From Lycorma delicatula (lineage: Eukaryota; Arthropoda; Insecta; Hemiptera; Fulgoridae): a DNA stretch of 64,000 nt. Location: assembly GCF_047948215.1 (NCBI RefSeq), contig NC_134456.1, positions 205,824,036-205,888,035 on the forward strand, given 5' to 3'. Below are positions 14,201 to 29,200 of this stretch, piece by piece. Position 1 is the first letter of the stretch. Every line of letters begins with the position of its first letter. The notes below the pieces were generated by a model, which ran no database searches, was not told the DNA's origin, and was given only the letters and a program-made list of their open reading frames with translations. A program made the translations under genes and the position numbers.

Positions 14201-17200
14201 ATGTTATTATTTCCATATAATGGACCAACACTGCTAAGAACTAGTGTCGTATTTAAATTTTTTAAATTATTTTACTCTCTTCTTGAGATGGTAGAAAAAC
14301 TTGCTGATTCTGATATTCCTTTGTTTAGCAATAAGCAATACAAAAATAACTGATTTTTTTTCTACCTTTCCTAGCACTGTCACTCTAGCATTTGTGTTTC
14401 AGAGTACCTCCATTCTCAAAACTACTTTCAGCACTGAGTCTTCCTGAGTTGAGATCGTTGAATAAATAGGGATGGAGAGTGGGTTTTTCCTACTCCACAT
14501 TCCTACTGTCACAGCCTTTTCTGCTTTGTCTCTCCCACTCTAATGGTTTTACAATTTCTTGAAACTATTTTAGATTTTTAAACATTACATCGGATTGAGT
14601 GTTTATTTGTTCATTAATATTGTTCTGTCCTTTTAATTTTAGCATGAATATTTCCATGTTTTGTAGAATACTTAAACAGTTTCTGTTTTGTGCGTAGTGT
14701 AATATTTTCATTTTCATTGGGAATATGTCATTTTTCTATTAAATGTGTTGCACAATTTGAACCTTCCTTTATATTATACTCCTTTTTCTTATAACTATCT
14801 TCTGTTATTTTTTAATTTATTCCTGATGTATTATTTAAGGTAAATGCTACAGTTATGTTATATTTCTTAAAAGTCCTTAGTTTATATATTTCTTTTCTTG
14901 TAAATGTAAATTTTGCCCATTTTCACTTTTCTTCATTTTTTTGGTCTATTATCATCCCTTCTTTATCTTTTGAAACATTTTCCTTATTATTCCTTTTTTG
15001 TAATCATTATTCACTGTTATTTGAAAGATAATATCTAATTCTTTTTTATATTCCACCTTACTTAACAATAAACTGATTACTCTATTGAATATATGTCTAA
15101 ACACAGTAAATTTATGTTCCCATGGACAGTTAAATTTCGCATTTATAATGTTATCTCTGGATAACAGATACATGCCAAATTCTAGTTCTTCTGACTTCCT
15201 TCTTATTTTCAAATCCAGAAAGTTTATCGTATTGCTTTCTTCTTTTTCCATTATAAATTTCATATTTTTATGTATTTTGTTGGCTTCATTTAATATTAAA
15301 TCTCCCTTGCTTCCATTTTTATCCTTTATTATTATCAGCAAGTCATACACATATCTTACATATTCTAAAAAATCATAATTTTTTAATATTCCTGATGTGT
15401 GTACTTTTCTTCTATATATTGCATAAAATATTCACTTAAAATCCCTGATAAAGGGTTTCACATTCTAGTCCATCTGGTAGAATATATTTCTTGTTACTGA
15501 ATTTAAATTGGTTTTAATTACATCATATAATGGTAAGCTTTTAGTTTCTACAGTTTGTTTTTTTTGGGAATCCTGTAAGATTTCACTAGACATATGAGAA
15601 CTGTTAAGTTATCTTTTGCTTATTTTACTTATTTTTAATATTTTAATAAGTGTATGAATAAAATGTGATTTATTTTTAATGTCCTCAATTAAAAAAATTT
15701 TTTTTCACTTTTGAAATGTATAAGAATTATTTTAAAATACATTCATCTCTGGTGAAAAATTTATTCTGCTCCACTCTCTCTTTCACCAATTCTATATCTT
15801 CAGATTTTTTTTGGCTTTTATTTAGAATTATTTTTAGATTGATTTATTTAATACAACATAAAAATCATCAGTAATATTTTGTTAATACCGTTTTCCCAAA
15901 CTCATAATTATTCCATTTTTTCATTTCTTTTATTTCTGAATTCTTTTATATATACTTTCTTATACTTCTATTTATGGTCTTTCTGTTTTCTTATGAGTTA
16001 GAAAACATTCTACAAGAATATTATATAAAAACTATTTCTCAAAAATATTATTGTACTAAGGTTATTCAATTTTATTAGAGTATATAACGATTATTTTAAG
16101 AATCAGTCACTGCAGCTCAGAAAACCAGTGAAATAAAATGAAAAAATGTATTTTTCACATCATTGAAAGTACATGAAGTTTAGTGACCACACAGCTCCAG
16201 CAGCATCTAGGCGTTTTTCATAAGGTGCATTTTTTGTACAAATTAAATCTATAATTTTACATATAAAAATGAATTATCTAAGGAAATAACTAATAATAAA
16301 AATATATGATGTCTCTCAGATACTCATAGCTTGCTCATATGAGTAAGCCAATGTGTAATAATAGGGAGCCTCTTATTGTAGTTATGCTTTTTCAGTCTCA
16401 GTCTATTAAAAGAAAAAAAAATATGAATATGATTTTTAAAGTGATAAATGGAGATAAACTCAAGGGTTATCATTTAAACAATAATAAAAACAATCTTTAT
16501 AAAGAACAATTCTTTTTAAATATGAACACACAAATACTTATCAAACTGAATATAGGATTTTATTACACAAGGGTTAAGTTTTAACACTAATAAACATAGA
16601 CTAACTTACTTGTATCATTTCCTTAGTTGAACAGTTAATAGATTCATTAAAAGCACTATTATAATAATCAGTATTGTACCACTCTGGTGTTAACCAAAGT
16701 GGCAGAAACCATACATATCCCTTAGCTGCTGTCATACTTAATCGATATGCTTGACACATAGTATCTCTAGCTAGTGTTCCATTGTATACATCAGCAATGA
16801 TAATTCTTGCTGATTTTGCCTTCATCTCGATTAAATACTAAAAAAAAAGAAAAAAGAGATATTTTACCATTCACAAATCAAAAAAAGAAGTGAACATAAA
16901 TTCATAAAGATTATGCACAAATCCTTGAGGCATAATCGTTTCTATCATTGTTATACTGTAAAAACTGATTAAGTTTAGGATATTTAGCCATAACAACTAA
17001 CAACTGAAGAAAATATCTTTAGAATTATGAGGAGTGATTCAAAAGTAAGAGCCAATGAGTCACAAATATCGATTGGCAACACTGATTGTTTCACACATGT
17101 GCAGTAGCTTTAAGTGGTCTGTTGGGCAAATAACCACCACATTACCACCAGTTCATTGTTGCTTGCCTTTGTGAGACAGTATGTTAAAATGAGTCAGATA

Positions 17201-20200
17201 ATAACAAATCCTGCCAGTTGTGAAAGTCTATCAATAATTAGATTTCTAAATGCAACAGGATTGTCTAAATGCTGAAACTCACTCTAAGGTGTGTGGGCCT
17301 ACTACAATGAATGAAGGAGAAGTAACGCAATGGTGACATGAGTTTAAGGAAGGCCATTCAAATGTTTACAATGATAAAAAAGTGGCAGGCCTAGACTGAT
17401 GATCTCATGCGAATGCAAAAGTGAGAGGAAATTGTTGCTTTACGATTAGCAGTCTTTCTCTAGAATTTTCAGAAGTTTCAAAGACAACATTGTTGAGAGT
17501 TATGACACTCAAGGCTATCGTAAACTGTGTGCACAATTGGTGATGAAAATGTAAATAAGTGCTCACAAAGATCACATAATGACATCAGCACTTGTTCTTA
17601 ACTGCTTTAACCACGAGGGAGACAAATGTTTTTCCCATATTGACCCTGGTAACAAAACGTGGATATTATACGTCAATGCTGAGATGAAACAAGAATCCGT
17701 GCACTGGCGTCATTCTGGTTCACCTAAACTGACAAAAAAATCAAACATGCCTAGTTTCAAAGGGAAATCATGGTAATTGTATTCTGGGACCAAAAGGGTG
17801 TGTGTTTGATTGATTTTATGGAATCTGGAATACCCATCACATTACAAGTCTATTGTGAAACATTTTCTAAACTGCATCTTGAGATTCAAAATTGATGACG
17901 GGAAATACTGAGATCAAGAATTGCTCTTTTTCATGATAACACACATCCACACATGGCTGCAAGCACAACTGAAACAATTAAAAAATTCAGTTGGGAGATT
18001 TTTAATTATAATCCTTACAGTCCTGATCTCATGCCCAATCACTACCATTTCTTCTTAGACCTCAAAAACTAGCTTCCATCTCAATGATTTGAGGAAAGTG
18101 AAGAGTTGAAAATTTTGGTGCAAAAGTGGCACAGTGCAGTGCTAGTTTCTCAGGTGGCAGAATTTTATGCAATGGGTTTGAAGAAACTTATTCCATGATA
18201 TCAAAAATGTTTGGAATGAAAATGTGATTTTATAGAAAAATAAAATAAATATTTGAAACCATTTATAAATATTTCATTTTTTCAAATGTTCTCATTTTGT
18301 TATCGACTGGCTCTTACTTTTGCTTCGCAAGTGCTCATAGTGTACCAAAGGGAAAATCATCAACTGAATTATCTGGTTGTTTTGGACAGGATTTAGACTC
18401 AGATTTTTTGTTAATAAATTTTGACTGGTATCAATCTCCTACAGTAATCAGCAACTACTAAATTTCACCAGTATATAGTGAAGTTGTAACCAGAGCCATT
18501 TAACTTTGGTAATCTATGGGAACTAGTTTATTTAATCTGGTATTAAAATACTTTACATACTTCCATTATAGGATGTTAAATCATCAGATATTCTAGGTGT
18601 AACATAATTTTCTGGGTGTAAAAGTGCACTTATACAGATAACCCAAAACTTAACTAGACTTTATATTTTTTCAACACAAACACAAAAAACAGTGTTTATA
18701 AAAAATGCAGAAAAATAGTAATAAAAATTCAAAATTTTATTAAGTTCTCTCTTTAATACAATTGGATTGGATTTTTGTTAAAATTATTTGGTTTTCAACT
18801 AGTAAGGACGATGAGTTTTGCATCTTGCCAAAATGTTTGACTAATTGTTAGCCAGAATATGATAGAGATAGATTAATTTAAATTCTACAATGTACACTTT
18901 TAACCATACCTTATGTAATACATGAAATCAAAAGGTTATCGATGATTTTAAAAGGGCAAAGTACTTTATAACATTTAGTTTGTAAATGGAATTACCTGAA
19001 AAATCAAATCAGCCAAGTCTTTAAGCTAATATACAAGTTATCAGCTCAAAGGCTAGTTTGGTCCTGATAAATGACATCACATGTTATACTAAGCCTAGGA
19101 TCACTAATGATATGTACTAAGCTGAGAGTTATGAACTGCTAGTAATTCCATTTGTATATAAGACCATATAATCTCTCATGAATTAAGCTGAAATAAGTGC
19201 ACATGATGAAATTAATAGATTTCCTTTATTTCAGAATGAATCTAAGAGATTTTGTTTCAGAAAATTTTTCCTTTTAAAGAAACATTTAAACTTCAGAACA
19301 TTCAACAATTTTTTTTGGAGCCATAACATTAATAGCTATTTATTTCACTGTAAAGTATTAGTCTACCAGTCAAAAGGAAATAAACTAGTACTTATCTATT
19401 GCTTTTATTAAATCAGACAAAATCAACAGCTGATAAAACATAAGTACTGTATCCTAATTTTTATAAACATAATGTATGAAAACTAAAAGTTACCTTATTC
19501 ATAGCATCTGGTTCACGATCAGCAGGAAATTTTCTATTGATAATGAACATTATTTTTTCGGTGTATAATAAATCTTGCAGACTAGATATATATTCAGCAT
19601 ACTTTGTCCCATCCTGTGTCAATGACGCAACCTGAGACCACTGCAACTTTTTTAAAAGTTGTAAATAGACATACCTGAAATAAAAGTAATTTAAATGGTT
19701 TTGTGGTTTCATAAAACTTGAAAAACAGTAAACGAAAATATTTTTCAAAACCTATTTACTAATCAACATTTTACAAAAACTAATTCTTTACATAGATAAG
19801 AATAATATGTTTTTTCCATATTGCAACATATTAATTGATAACATACCATTTGTAATAGTATGGATTGTATCCATATTATTAGAAACAGTAATATTTTTCT
19901 AAATAATAATTCCCATATCTTGTTAGAAAAAGTTTTGTGTGAGTTCAAACTAATGTTGTCTGATATAAGATCAAACCAGTCCTATAAGAGACAGTAAACT
20001 GCATTTCTTATAACCTCATTACTCCTTAACTCCTGGAGATGTGAAAGACTGTATATGAATAATTATACCAAAAAGAGAATGTCTGGTCTTACTATTGGAC
20101 AAAAAGCCATTATTCCTAGAAATTAACAAAACCCACTTCCTACAAAAACCCGGCAACAAAACTATTTTTGCATTATACACTATGAAAGAGTATGAGAAAT

Positions 20201-23200
20201 GCCCTTTCAAATATTAACAGAAAGGACCTTTTGTTCCTTCTGTTACCATTTTGAATAACTCGTCCTTTAATAAATACTCCTTCTGAACAATTTGTTTAAA
20301 ATTAAATGACTGAATATGGTTCAGTTTGTATTAATAATATGATAACAAGAAATAAATATTAAGAATTAAAAAACATGACTGCCAAAAAAACGAATGCTTT
20401 TTTTGGTTCCATCATGATTTTGTTTATAGCAGAAAATATCCTGCTTAAATTTTGAAAATTGGAAGATTGATTATGAAGATATAACAACATTTCTGAATAA
20501 CCATGATCTGTTAGATCAAGAGTGTACCTGATGCATGCAAAAGTTAGCCTTTAGCTTAGTAAAAAATACCCTGTTTGAATTTTGAAAACTAGATGATTGT
20601 TTGCAGAGACATAAGAGCATCCCCATTGCACCTCCCAAAGCAATACCACAAGGGCACCCCATGTGTTACCAGTTAATAATGATGACTGGTCTAGTTTCGC
20701 AGACGCGCTCACATCACCTCACTACTCTAGCCCCCACAGGAAGCCCACTATTAATTAAACAGGAATTTTTATTAAGAAGTTTTTTAAATTTATTTAATAT
20801 TATTTTATTCTATTTAACATAAATTTAATTGTATTACTTTTGTAATATTATACATTCGATTGATTTGAATCATTTAGTTCAAACCCAGCTAACACAGTGA
20901 TAGAGGCTCACAGTTCACTAATTGAATTCATTAAAGTTTGTGCTTCAATCAGCAAATCTCTATTACTAAATATACATATATAAACATAATTATGTAGCCT
21001 ACAACACTCCTGGTAACATAAAGATTACAATGCAGGGTCACACATCTAAATCATTTCAGCCGTTAACAAACATACAAACAAATATAAATACATACCTACC
21101 TACATACAAACATACACTCTAAATACATTAAACTCCTTTTTGGACAGTCATGTAAAAATAACTGAAACACATGAAATGTGTTTCAGTTATTGAGTAACTC
21201 ATATAAATAATGAATAAACTATTAAATCCAAAAACTTTAGTCATTATAAAAGTAAAATCAATTTGGTAATGACAAAAACACTTGTCATGTAGACCGAACT
21301 GCTCATGCTTATTCAGTGGTCTATACTCAGCTCCAGTTGTGCATGCCTTAACTAAACTGTTGAAAGAATGAGAAATTCTCAGAACATCATCCCCCAGTGA
21401 TGATTTCTGATCAATAAAATTAAGTTTCTATAGGTAATGGAGCTATCTTTTAAATTGCACTTTTTGTCTTTGAGTTACACTATGTCCTAGTAAATTGAAA
21501 CTACTCTGGTGAGGCCATCATTACTAGTATAAAGTTTCTACAATTATTATTACCTGCCACTGAAGGGGAAGTAAACTGTCTTCCTTCATTAGTATTTCCT
21601 GCTTGAAGATTGGATTGTTTTGTCTTCCATTTCTTCTGCTGTTGAGGACTATTAAGGTAATCAGTAAACAACCTTGACTACAACTGTTGGCGCATTTGTT
21701 GCAAATATTACCATCTGGTAAGCTGGTTGATGGGGAGATCTGACAAACTGGGGTCAGAAAAACTGACTACAGGATTAACAATAAAAAATGGCCAGTAGTT
21801 AAATACAAAGGACTGTTTGGATCATCAGAAAAAAATGGAACTAGATCTATAATTTAGAAATGCTTTTTTTTGGACCAGCAATGAGTTAAACTACTCAAAT
21901 ATTGTGCTCGTATTAACAACAACAACACTTTTTAAATGATGTTTCATAGATATGATGTCTGCTTCCTACAACTCTCCAAAATGAGGTGAATGTGGAGGAA
22001 TGTGCAGCTATGTTCATTCAAAATTGAACATAGCCCTGAAATTTTGCATGCCTTTACCAAAAATTTGTGACACAAATAAATTTCTCTCTCCATTTATCTC
22101 TTCACTTATGTTTTTACCTAGTCTTTACTTTTTTTAACAAGAATAATTTAGTTAGAAGTTAGAATTTGTGGCATTTTTTAAAATTTTTGAACTACTGAAG
22201 CTTCCTTTGAGCTCCTATAATATTAGTGTCACTGTTGCTATAGATCTGACATATTACCTCTTCTGGCTATAAATTACCAAAGTGCAGCAATAAACGCTTG
22301 AGAAGGTAAGTTGCTAACTACTTCTAAATGTATAGCACGTGTTGAAGGAAAAATAAATAAGGCTATATAACATTTCATGGTTGATGAACTCTTAATGGAA
22401 CCACTTTTGATGTTACATAGGATTAAGAAATGGGCGAGTGACTGGTATGTTTAGGAAATTGGCCTATAAGTTGTTAAGTCTATGAAACTTTGAGTCGAGA
22501 GCAAACAGCGCATTAATAAATACGTTTTTCTATTAACTGCTCGGCTTTTGAAATCCTAAATGTACGTCTAATGTCTAAGTGAAAGTAAAACTAAATGTGA
22601 TCTACGATGCAGTAATCCCAAATGTTAAGATCATACCAATATTTTGATAAAGTAATGGTTCAGTGGCAGAATTGACTAATGATTCTAGTAATATCCGATG
22701 TTGGTACTTTGAAGCCTTCCTCCAACTAGTAACTTTTTATGATTATCAACAAATGGGTTTAAACTGAAAATGGAATTTTTCTTCAAAACACATGAGTTTT
22801 CTTCAAGTGCTGTCATTTTCAGCCTGAAGGATGATGAGTATTGAACCATATACATGAATAAAGCACTTCTTATTCCATCTCTGGAACAGTTAATACTCCT
22901 ACCTTTTTCTCAGTATGCTGATAAATGTAAATAAATCTATGCAATAAGCAAAATCTCAACAATTTTGACAAAGTAGAAAATTTTGTAAAAGCTTCATCCA
23001 CTAAAATTGAGCTAATTAAGCTATTACAGAAAGACATTCCTCTGGAACATTTTGGAATTTAAAGCACTGAAACTGCCAAGATTTTGAATCTTGTGAAAAC
23101 TATGTTGGTGTCCATATCTACAAATACTCTGAATCAAGTACCTTAGAGGTGTATCACAAGATATAAGGTCAGTTGGATTGTGTTCAATCGGAACGTGCCA

Positions 23201-26200
23201 CACTGTGTTTTTCTTCTTTTTTTTGAATCTGTGATTCAAAAATTCAGTTTGCAACAAAAGCTCTAATTTTTATTGCATGATTTAAATGTTTCACTTTTCT
23301 ATTTTCTAGTCCTCGTTTATTTGAACTTCAAATTCTTTTATCCATTTTTTCTGTTTTCTGTTTTTTTCTGTTACATATTCATCTCAAGCAGCAATTCTCG
23401 TTTCTTTGATAATGATAAATCAACACTAAGAAACATGCAAATTTTATCACAGCAAGTTTGTGAACTTTATTGTCATATCTCAAATTCAGGTAGAGTAAAT
23501 TAAGATAAAATAAATACTAAAGGTTACTAATTTGACAGGTGAGTGTTTTGTGGCAGGTCCATATCACCTTAAAAACACTGAGAATCAAGCATTGAAAGAG
23601 AAGCTCCGCCACTGATAATGAGTGAATTAATAAACAAAAGTCAAGTATCATCAGGAAAATATTTTTTAAAAACTCACGTGTACTGGCGATTTTCCCCAAT
23701 TGTTCTAAAGAAGTATGGATACTTAGTTCTATCAGAGAATGTTGAACCCTCTGCACTATAACTAATAACAACAGTCCTATAATATCGTGAAACTCCGGCA
23801 AGAGGCTCAACAGTATCAGAGCATGCTGGACCTAAATAAAAATAGATGTACAAAAAGTCAGAAAGTATTATATACAAAAATAAAATTCTGTTAATACTAG
23901 TAATAAAATAATTTATTAATTCTTAAGTAGGGTTCTTTGAGTCTATTAAACTAAAGAACATGCACGACACAAAATTAAAAAATATATTTCTTTCTATTTG
24001 AATTATCTTTATAATTAATAAGATCACTGATCTCTATCTCTTTCTTGAAGACATGGAAAGATAGCATCTTTGAAGAATCTAATCTCTGAGAAGACATAAA
24101 GTTCAAATCAATGTACTACAATATATAGAATGAATATTCTCTTCTATCATAACAAAATTCACTTTTCTTTTTCTTTCTATCCAGTATGATTAAAAAACAT
24201 TCAATAAGAATGCTGAGCCCTTTTTCATTTTTAAGCCAGAAATTGATCCACTAAGTAACAGCCTTCCTTTTAAATCTTTTCTTCTATCAACATTGTGCTG
24301 TTGTTTGTGTTCAAGCTTTAATAAAAATATTTTATAGTCACTTATACCACTGTATTCATATCGTTCTGTATTGATGCACCCAATAATACTATAAAAAATA
24401 AGTTTCCTATAAAAGGAAAGAAGTTTTCAGAATGTAAAAAATAGAATGCCATGCCATTGTTTGGTACCAGAAAATATGGATAATCGTGCATTACTGTAAA
24501 TACATCTCCATTTGTGAAATGTTGCCTCTGATAACATTCATTTATTCATAAAAGATAACAATAACCACTTCTATCTAACAATGTTCTCATTAACAGCATA
24601 ATATCTATGAGAAAGAGCTTTATATAGTTCTGCTCCACTTTTAATAAATGACCTAAACTAATTATGTAAAAGATCTTCTGAACAGTTCAACATTAGAATA
24701 CTTAGTTTTACAAAAACAATATTACTCTATTAATGACTGTTTATACTAATTTAACTGGAATCTCCATTCTCTAAATCTACTCAAATATAAATTCACAATA
24801 TTTTATTTCAATTAAAGCCTTGATCATTTTTATTTGGTATGATTTTGTTTATTTAATACCATTTCTTGCATTACTTTCATTAGTTAAAATCAATGCATCC
24901 AGACGTCAACAATCAGAAGTGAATGCTTGAAAGGAAAATCGATAAAACTTATGAATTTTACCAATTTTGGAGAAAAATATAAAACAAAAATGTGAAATTA
25001 TTTTAGTTGATAATATAAAAATCTTTTCAACCAATATAAAAAAATCTGATGTGGACACTACATGACTTCTTTGTATGACTATTAAATTATATATACACAA
25101 GTTTTTAAAATAAAAAAAGTAGATAAAATTTTATTTTATTAATAACTTTTGATATTTTTTCATATTATTTTTTTATTGATCTTATTGAATTATTATTTAC
25201 TGTAAAATTTTTTATACAATCAGAGGCTAATAATTATTAATAAATCAATATATTTAAATAAAAAAAAGTAAAAAAAAGGAGTTGAAGTCGGATTCAAACC
25301 GATGAGCTTTCCACTTGTAAGATCAAAATATTTTATTACTTAAAATTTTGTTTGACTACAACTCTGGAACCAATGAAAATAAGTACCAATGAAAATAAAA
25401 CATTTGTTTTGTGTTGTAATATATCGTTGAAAAGCTCTCAATGGGTGCAAAACTGTATGTTACAAAAGTCCTAATCCAAAATTTCAACATCCTGCGGCAA
25501 ATCATGTTTGAGTTATGCGAGATACATACATACGTACGTACGTATGTAGGTACAGATGTCACTTCGAAACTAGTCAAAATGGATATTTCTGTTGAAATCT
25601 GATCATAATACTTCCTTGTACAAACTAAAGGAAGTATTGTGATCGCAAAAAATTTCAGTTTTCAGGTTTCAATGGAAATATCCATTTTGACCATCACCAC
25701 CATACAAAAAATTTCGTACAAGGAAGTAAAAACATATAGTGTTTTAAAAACGGTAAAAAGTCAAATAATCAGTTTAATTATAAAAACAATGAAAATGTAA
25801 GTTTTACTTTAAAATTTGTTTAATAGGTTCAAATAAAACACCAACAATATTAACAATACTGTTAAGTGTAAATAAATCATCAATATTGAAGGCAACTTCT
25901 ATTAAGTTTAAAATTTCACTGGTCTAGGTCTAAGAATGTTCCCATCAATTTAAGACTATTGGGTTTTTACTTAAAAACTTTCTTCTCTTTTAAGTAATAA
26001 TAAAAACCAAGACTTATAAGAAAGGAAAGCTATACATACTTTTATATAGCCTTTAATTTAACTTTTATAGCGTTTTGTTTTACTCTATTTTATTGATAAA
26101 AGATTTAGTCTATTATACAACAAATAATCTCAACAGATTATACATTAAAATCACTGACCCAATATACCAACAAGACGGTTATAACTATTTAAATAAACAT

Positions 26201-29200
26201 AATCCATAAACGTTTTAATAACCAAATCCGTTCGGCACTTTCCATCAGCCAACAAAAGTTCTAATTTATAACCCTGCAACAATGTACTGTTCTTGTTCAC
26301 TGATTCTATTGCCATTTGTGCAGCTGAAATAAAATTTAAATCATAATTCAATAAAACGTTTTACACAATAAACAATTACACAAAAGAATAAATACAATAA
26401 AAGTTTTAAATAATCAGTTAACCATGACACCCTTCCTAAATAACAATAAATAAGCTCCATAAAAGATCTTTTAATAATTAAAGTGTAACCTCTTCCTTAG
26501 TGGTGTTGCAGTTTTTCTGATCTTCTGGAGCAAGTTTCCAGGCATTTAGAAGGTATATTTTTATGATCAACAAATAAAATTTTATACAAAGCCAGTCGAC
26601 TGGGAAAAAAAGAAAAAGTTTTTATTGTATAAATAAATCTAATCAAACACCTACATAGCTTCTTTAAATAGTCACTACCTGAATTTAACAACTTGAAATA
26701 TTACAAGCTTCTGCAGACTACAACAAACTCTGTTGCCAGCATACACAACCAGTTATTATCCTTATCCATGAACTCCTCATTGATTTGAAACAGCTGGATT
26801 GTCAACCAAACTTTATCTCAGTAAAGAGATGAGATGGTGAAGAGATGTCAGGTCCAGATTATAAAGTGGATAGTTGAAAATCTCCCATGAATTAGTTAAG
26901 TTCATTTATGCAACCTATGGTGTGGAATGACACATTTACCTGCAGAACAACAATACACTTCATGATCCATGTTCAACACTTGTTTATCACTGACCTAATG
27001 CATCTAACAATAAGCTTTTGACATTATGACATCTGGTTCCATGAAGTGTGCTCGGGACCACAATCAAAATTTTCATGTGGTTCCAAAATATTGTGTCATC
27101 TGAATTTCCAGCACCACTATCACTCATTACATTATGATGTAATGAGATTAAGGTAATAATCTACAGATCTTGGCAGCACTATCTATATGTGAAAAGTACA
27201 TACTATGCATTTCATAGAAGGTGGGTTGGTTCCATGAATTATCAACTACTGATTACTAATTTTGAAAAGAATGGATGGTAGATGGATAAACACTGAGAAC
27301 ATAGATTGCTGTGGCTATAAATGGCTTACAGCCAATGTACCATGCTGCTACGGTACATATTTTCAGTTTATTTTCAACATCCAATTTCAAGTCAATTTTG
27401 GAATAGCCTTTTCTAACCATTCCTATTAACAAATCACAGAGTGAAATTTACTGAAAGAGATTTAAAGAATATATGAGTCAATGAGATTACAAATTTGTTA
27501 TATCACTTTAATAAAAAAAATTGAAAAACCGTAGCATGTTTAGAACAGTTTGACAGTAATATAGAGAGAATTTTTTTTTTTAATTAAAAATTAGATAAGA
27601 CCAATAATTTATTAAGTAGTACTTTTCAGTAAATGTACCATTAGTCTTCTTTCAACTGTTTAGAGGTGATTTAATGGTAATTGTGGATATAATCTTTTGA
27701 GAATTTTGGATTCTGGATCCATACCAAATTTAAACCTCTCTGCAATATGTTTAGAAAATATATGAGAGATAGGAACTCTATCTAATCTAATCCACTAGTA
27801 TTGTTTTATTCCTTTACTCTCCCATATGGTTGAGTGAATTATTCATCAATAAAAATTCTCTTTTAGATTTTTTTTCATTAGCATATGTGATAAATTGTCC
27901 AGTTATAAACAGATTAATATAATCCAATTAACAAATTCATATTTCCCCACCTGAGAAAAAATAGAGAATACAAAGCCAAACACGTAACAGTCATTTCTAG
28001 GTTTACAGAATCTATCAACCCTTCTTTAGGAAGCAGCTAAGGCAATAAAGGCACATCAGAATTTCTGTGAGAGAAATTATATTTATTATATAGGTAATAG
28101 GCATTAAAACTGAGTGAAGTTATTTTTATAAGGCTGAATTTTTACTGTCTTTTGATGACCTTAATTGTTGATGACAGTATATTCCGCTTATCGAAACAAC
28201 AGGAAATGTGTCCACTCCTCATTTTCCCTAAAAGACTTGGTGTGGATTCTTGAAAATGGCGATGTTGTTTTTGAGAATGATCCGAAGACATGTTGTATCA
28301 AATTTAAACAACCTCTGCATAATGGCATCCAATGGACACAGAAAAAAGATGTCTACAATGCAAAAGGAAGGAGATTCTTATTAAAAAGAAAGTTCTCTAA
28401 AAAAAATTAACAAAAATAATTTGTCAATTAATGAATTATTTAGAGCTCAACCAACTTATATAGGGATTATCTTCATTCTCCATAAAAATTAAGAATACTC
28501 TAGTAATATTCAAATATTCAAATTATCTCACTAAATATCCAACATGATAAATTTTTTACCAGATAACTTATATATCTACAACATATAAATTTACATCTAT
28601 AATTAATGTAATGTACTAAAACACAAAATGATAAATGAAAACATACCAGTAATAATGCCATTCCCTCTATAATCTTTCACGTCTACAGGAAATATACCAC
28701 CTATGTATAATATATCTGTACTATCATTGTCTGGAAGCCAATCTTTTACAGTATTCAAATTATTTCTTATCCAGTCACAAGAAACATTTCTTATAGAATC
28801 TCCTTGAGAACGATGGGCATACCTATTTATTAGATTTAAATAATCTTCTCTAGTAAAATGAATTTTAACCAGGGACTAGAATAAAAAAACAACATATTTT
28901 AATTATTTAAAAGCAAACAATGTAAAAACAATTTAATATTATTACGGTTATGAAAATTAACATATTTGTCATTCACCATCAACAAGAAATAATGAAAACC
29001 TGCAATTCAATCTAGCAATGGATTTGAAATAAACCTCTCATTGGTATGGGTTCATGGATATCTCTCCTATCACCTCCCTTTGGATCACCTATCAATGTAA
29101 ACTTACAGTTTTGTTCCAAAAATGCAGAAATAAATATAATTATCAAGTGACTATATCAAAACTACTAAACTAAATTTAAATTATTTTAGAAGTTGGAAAT

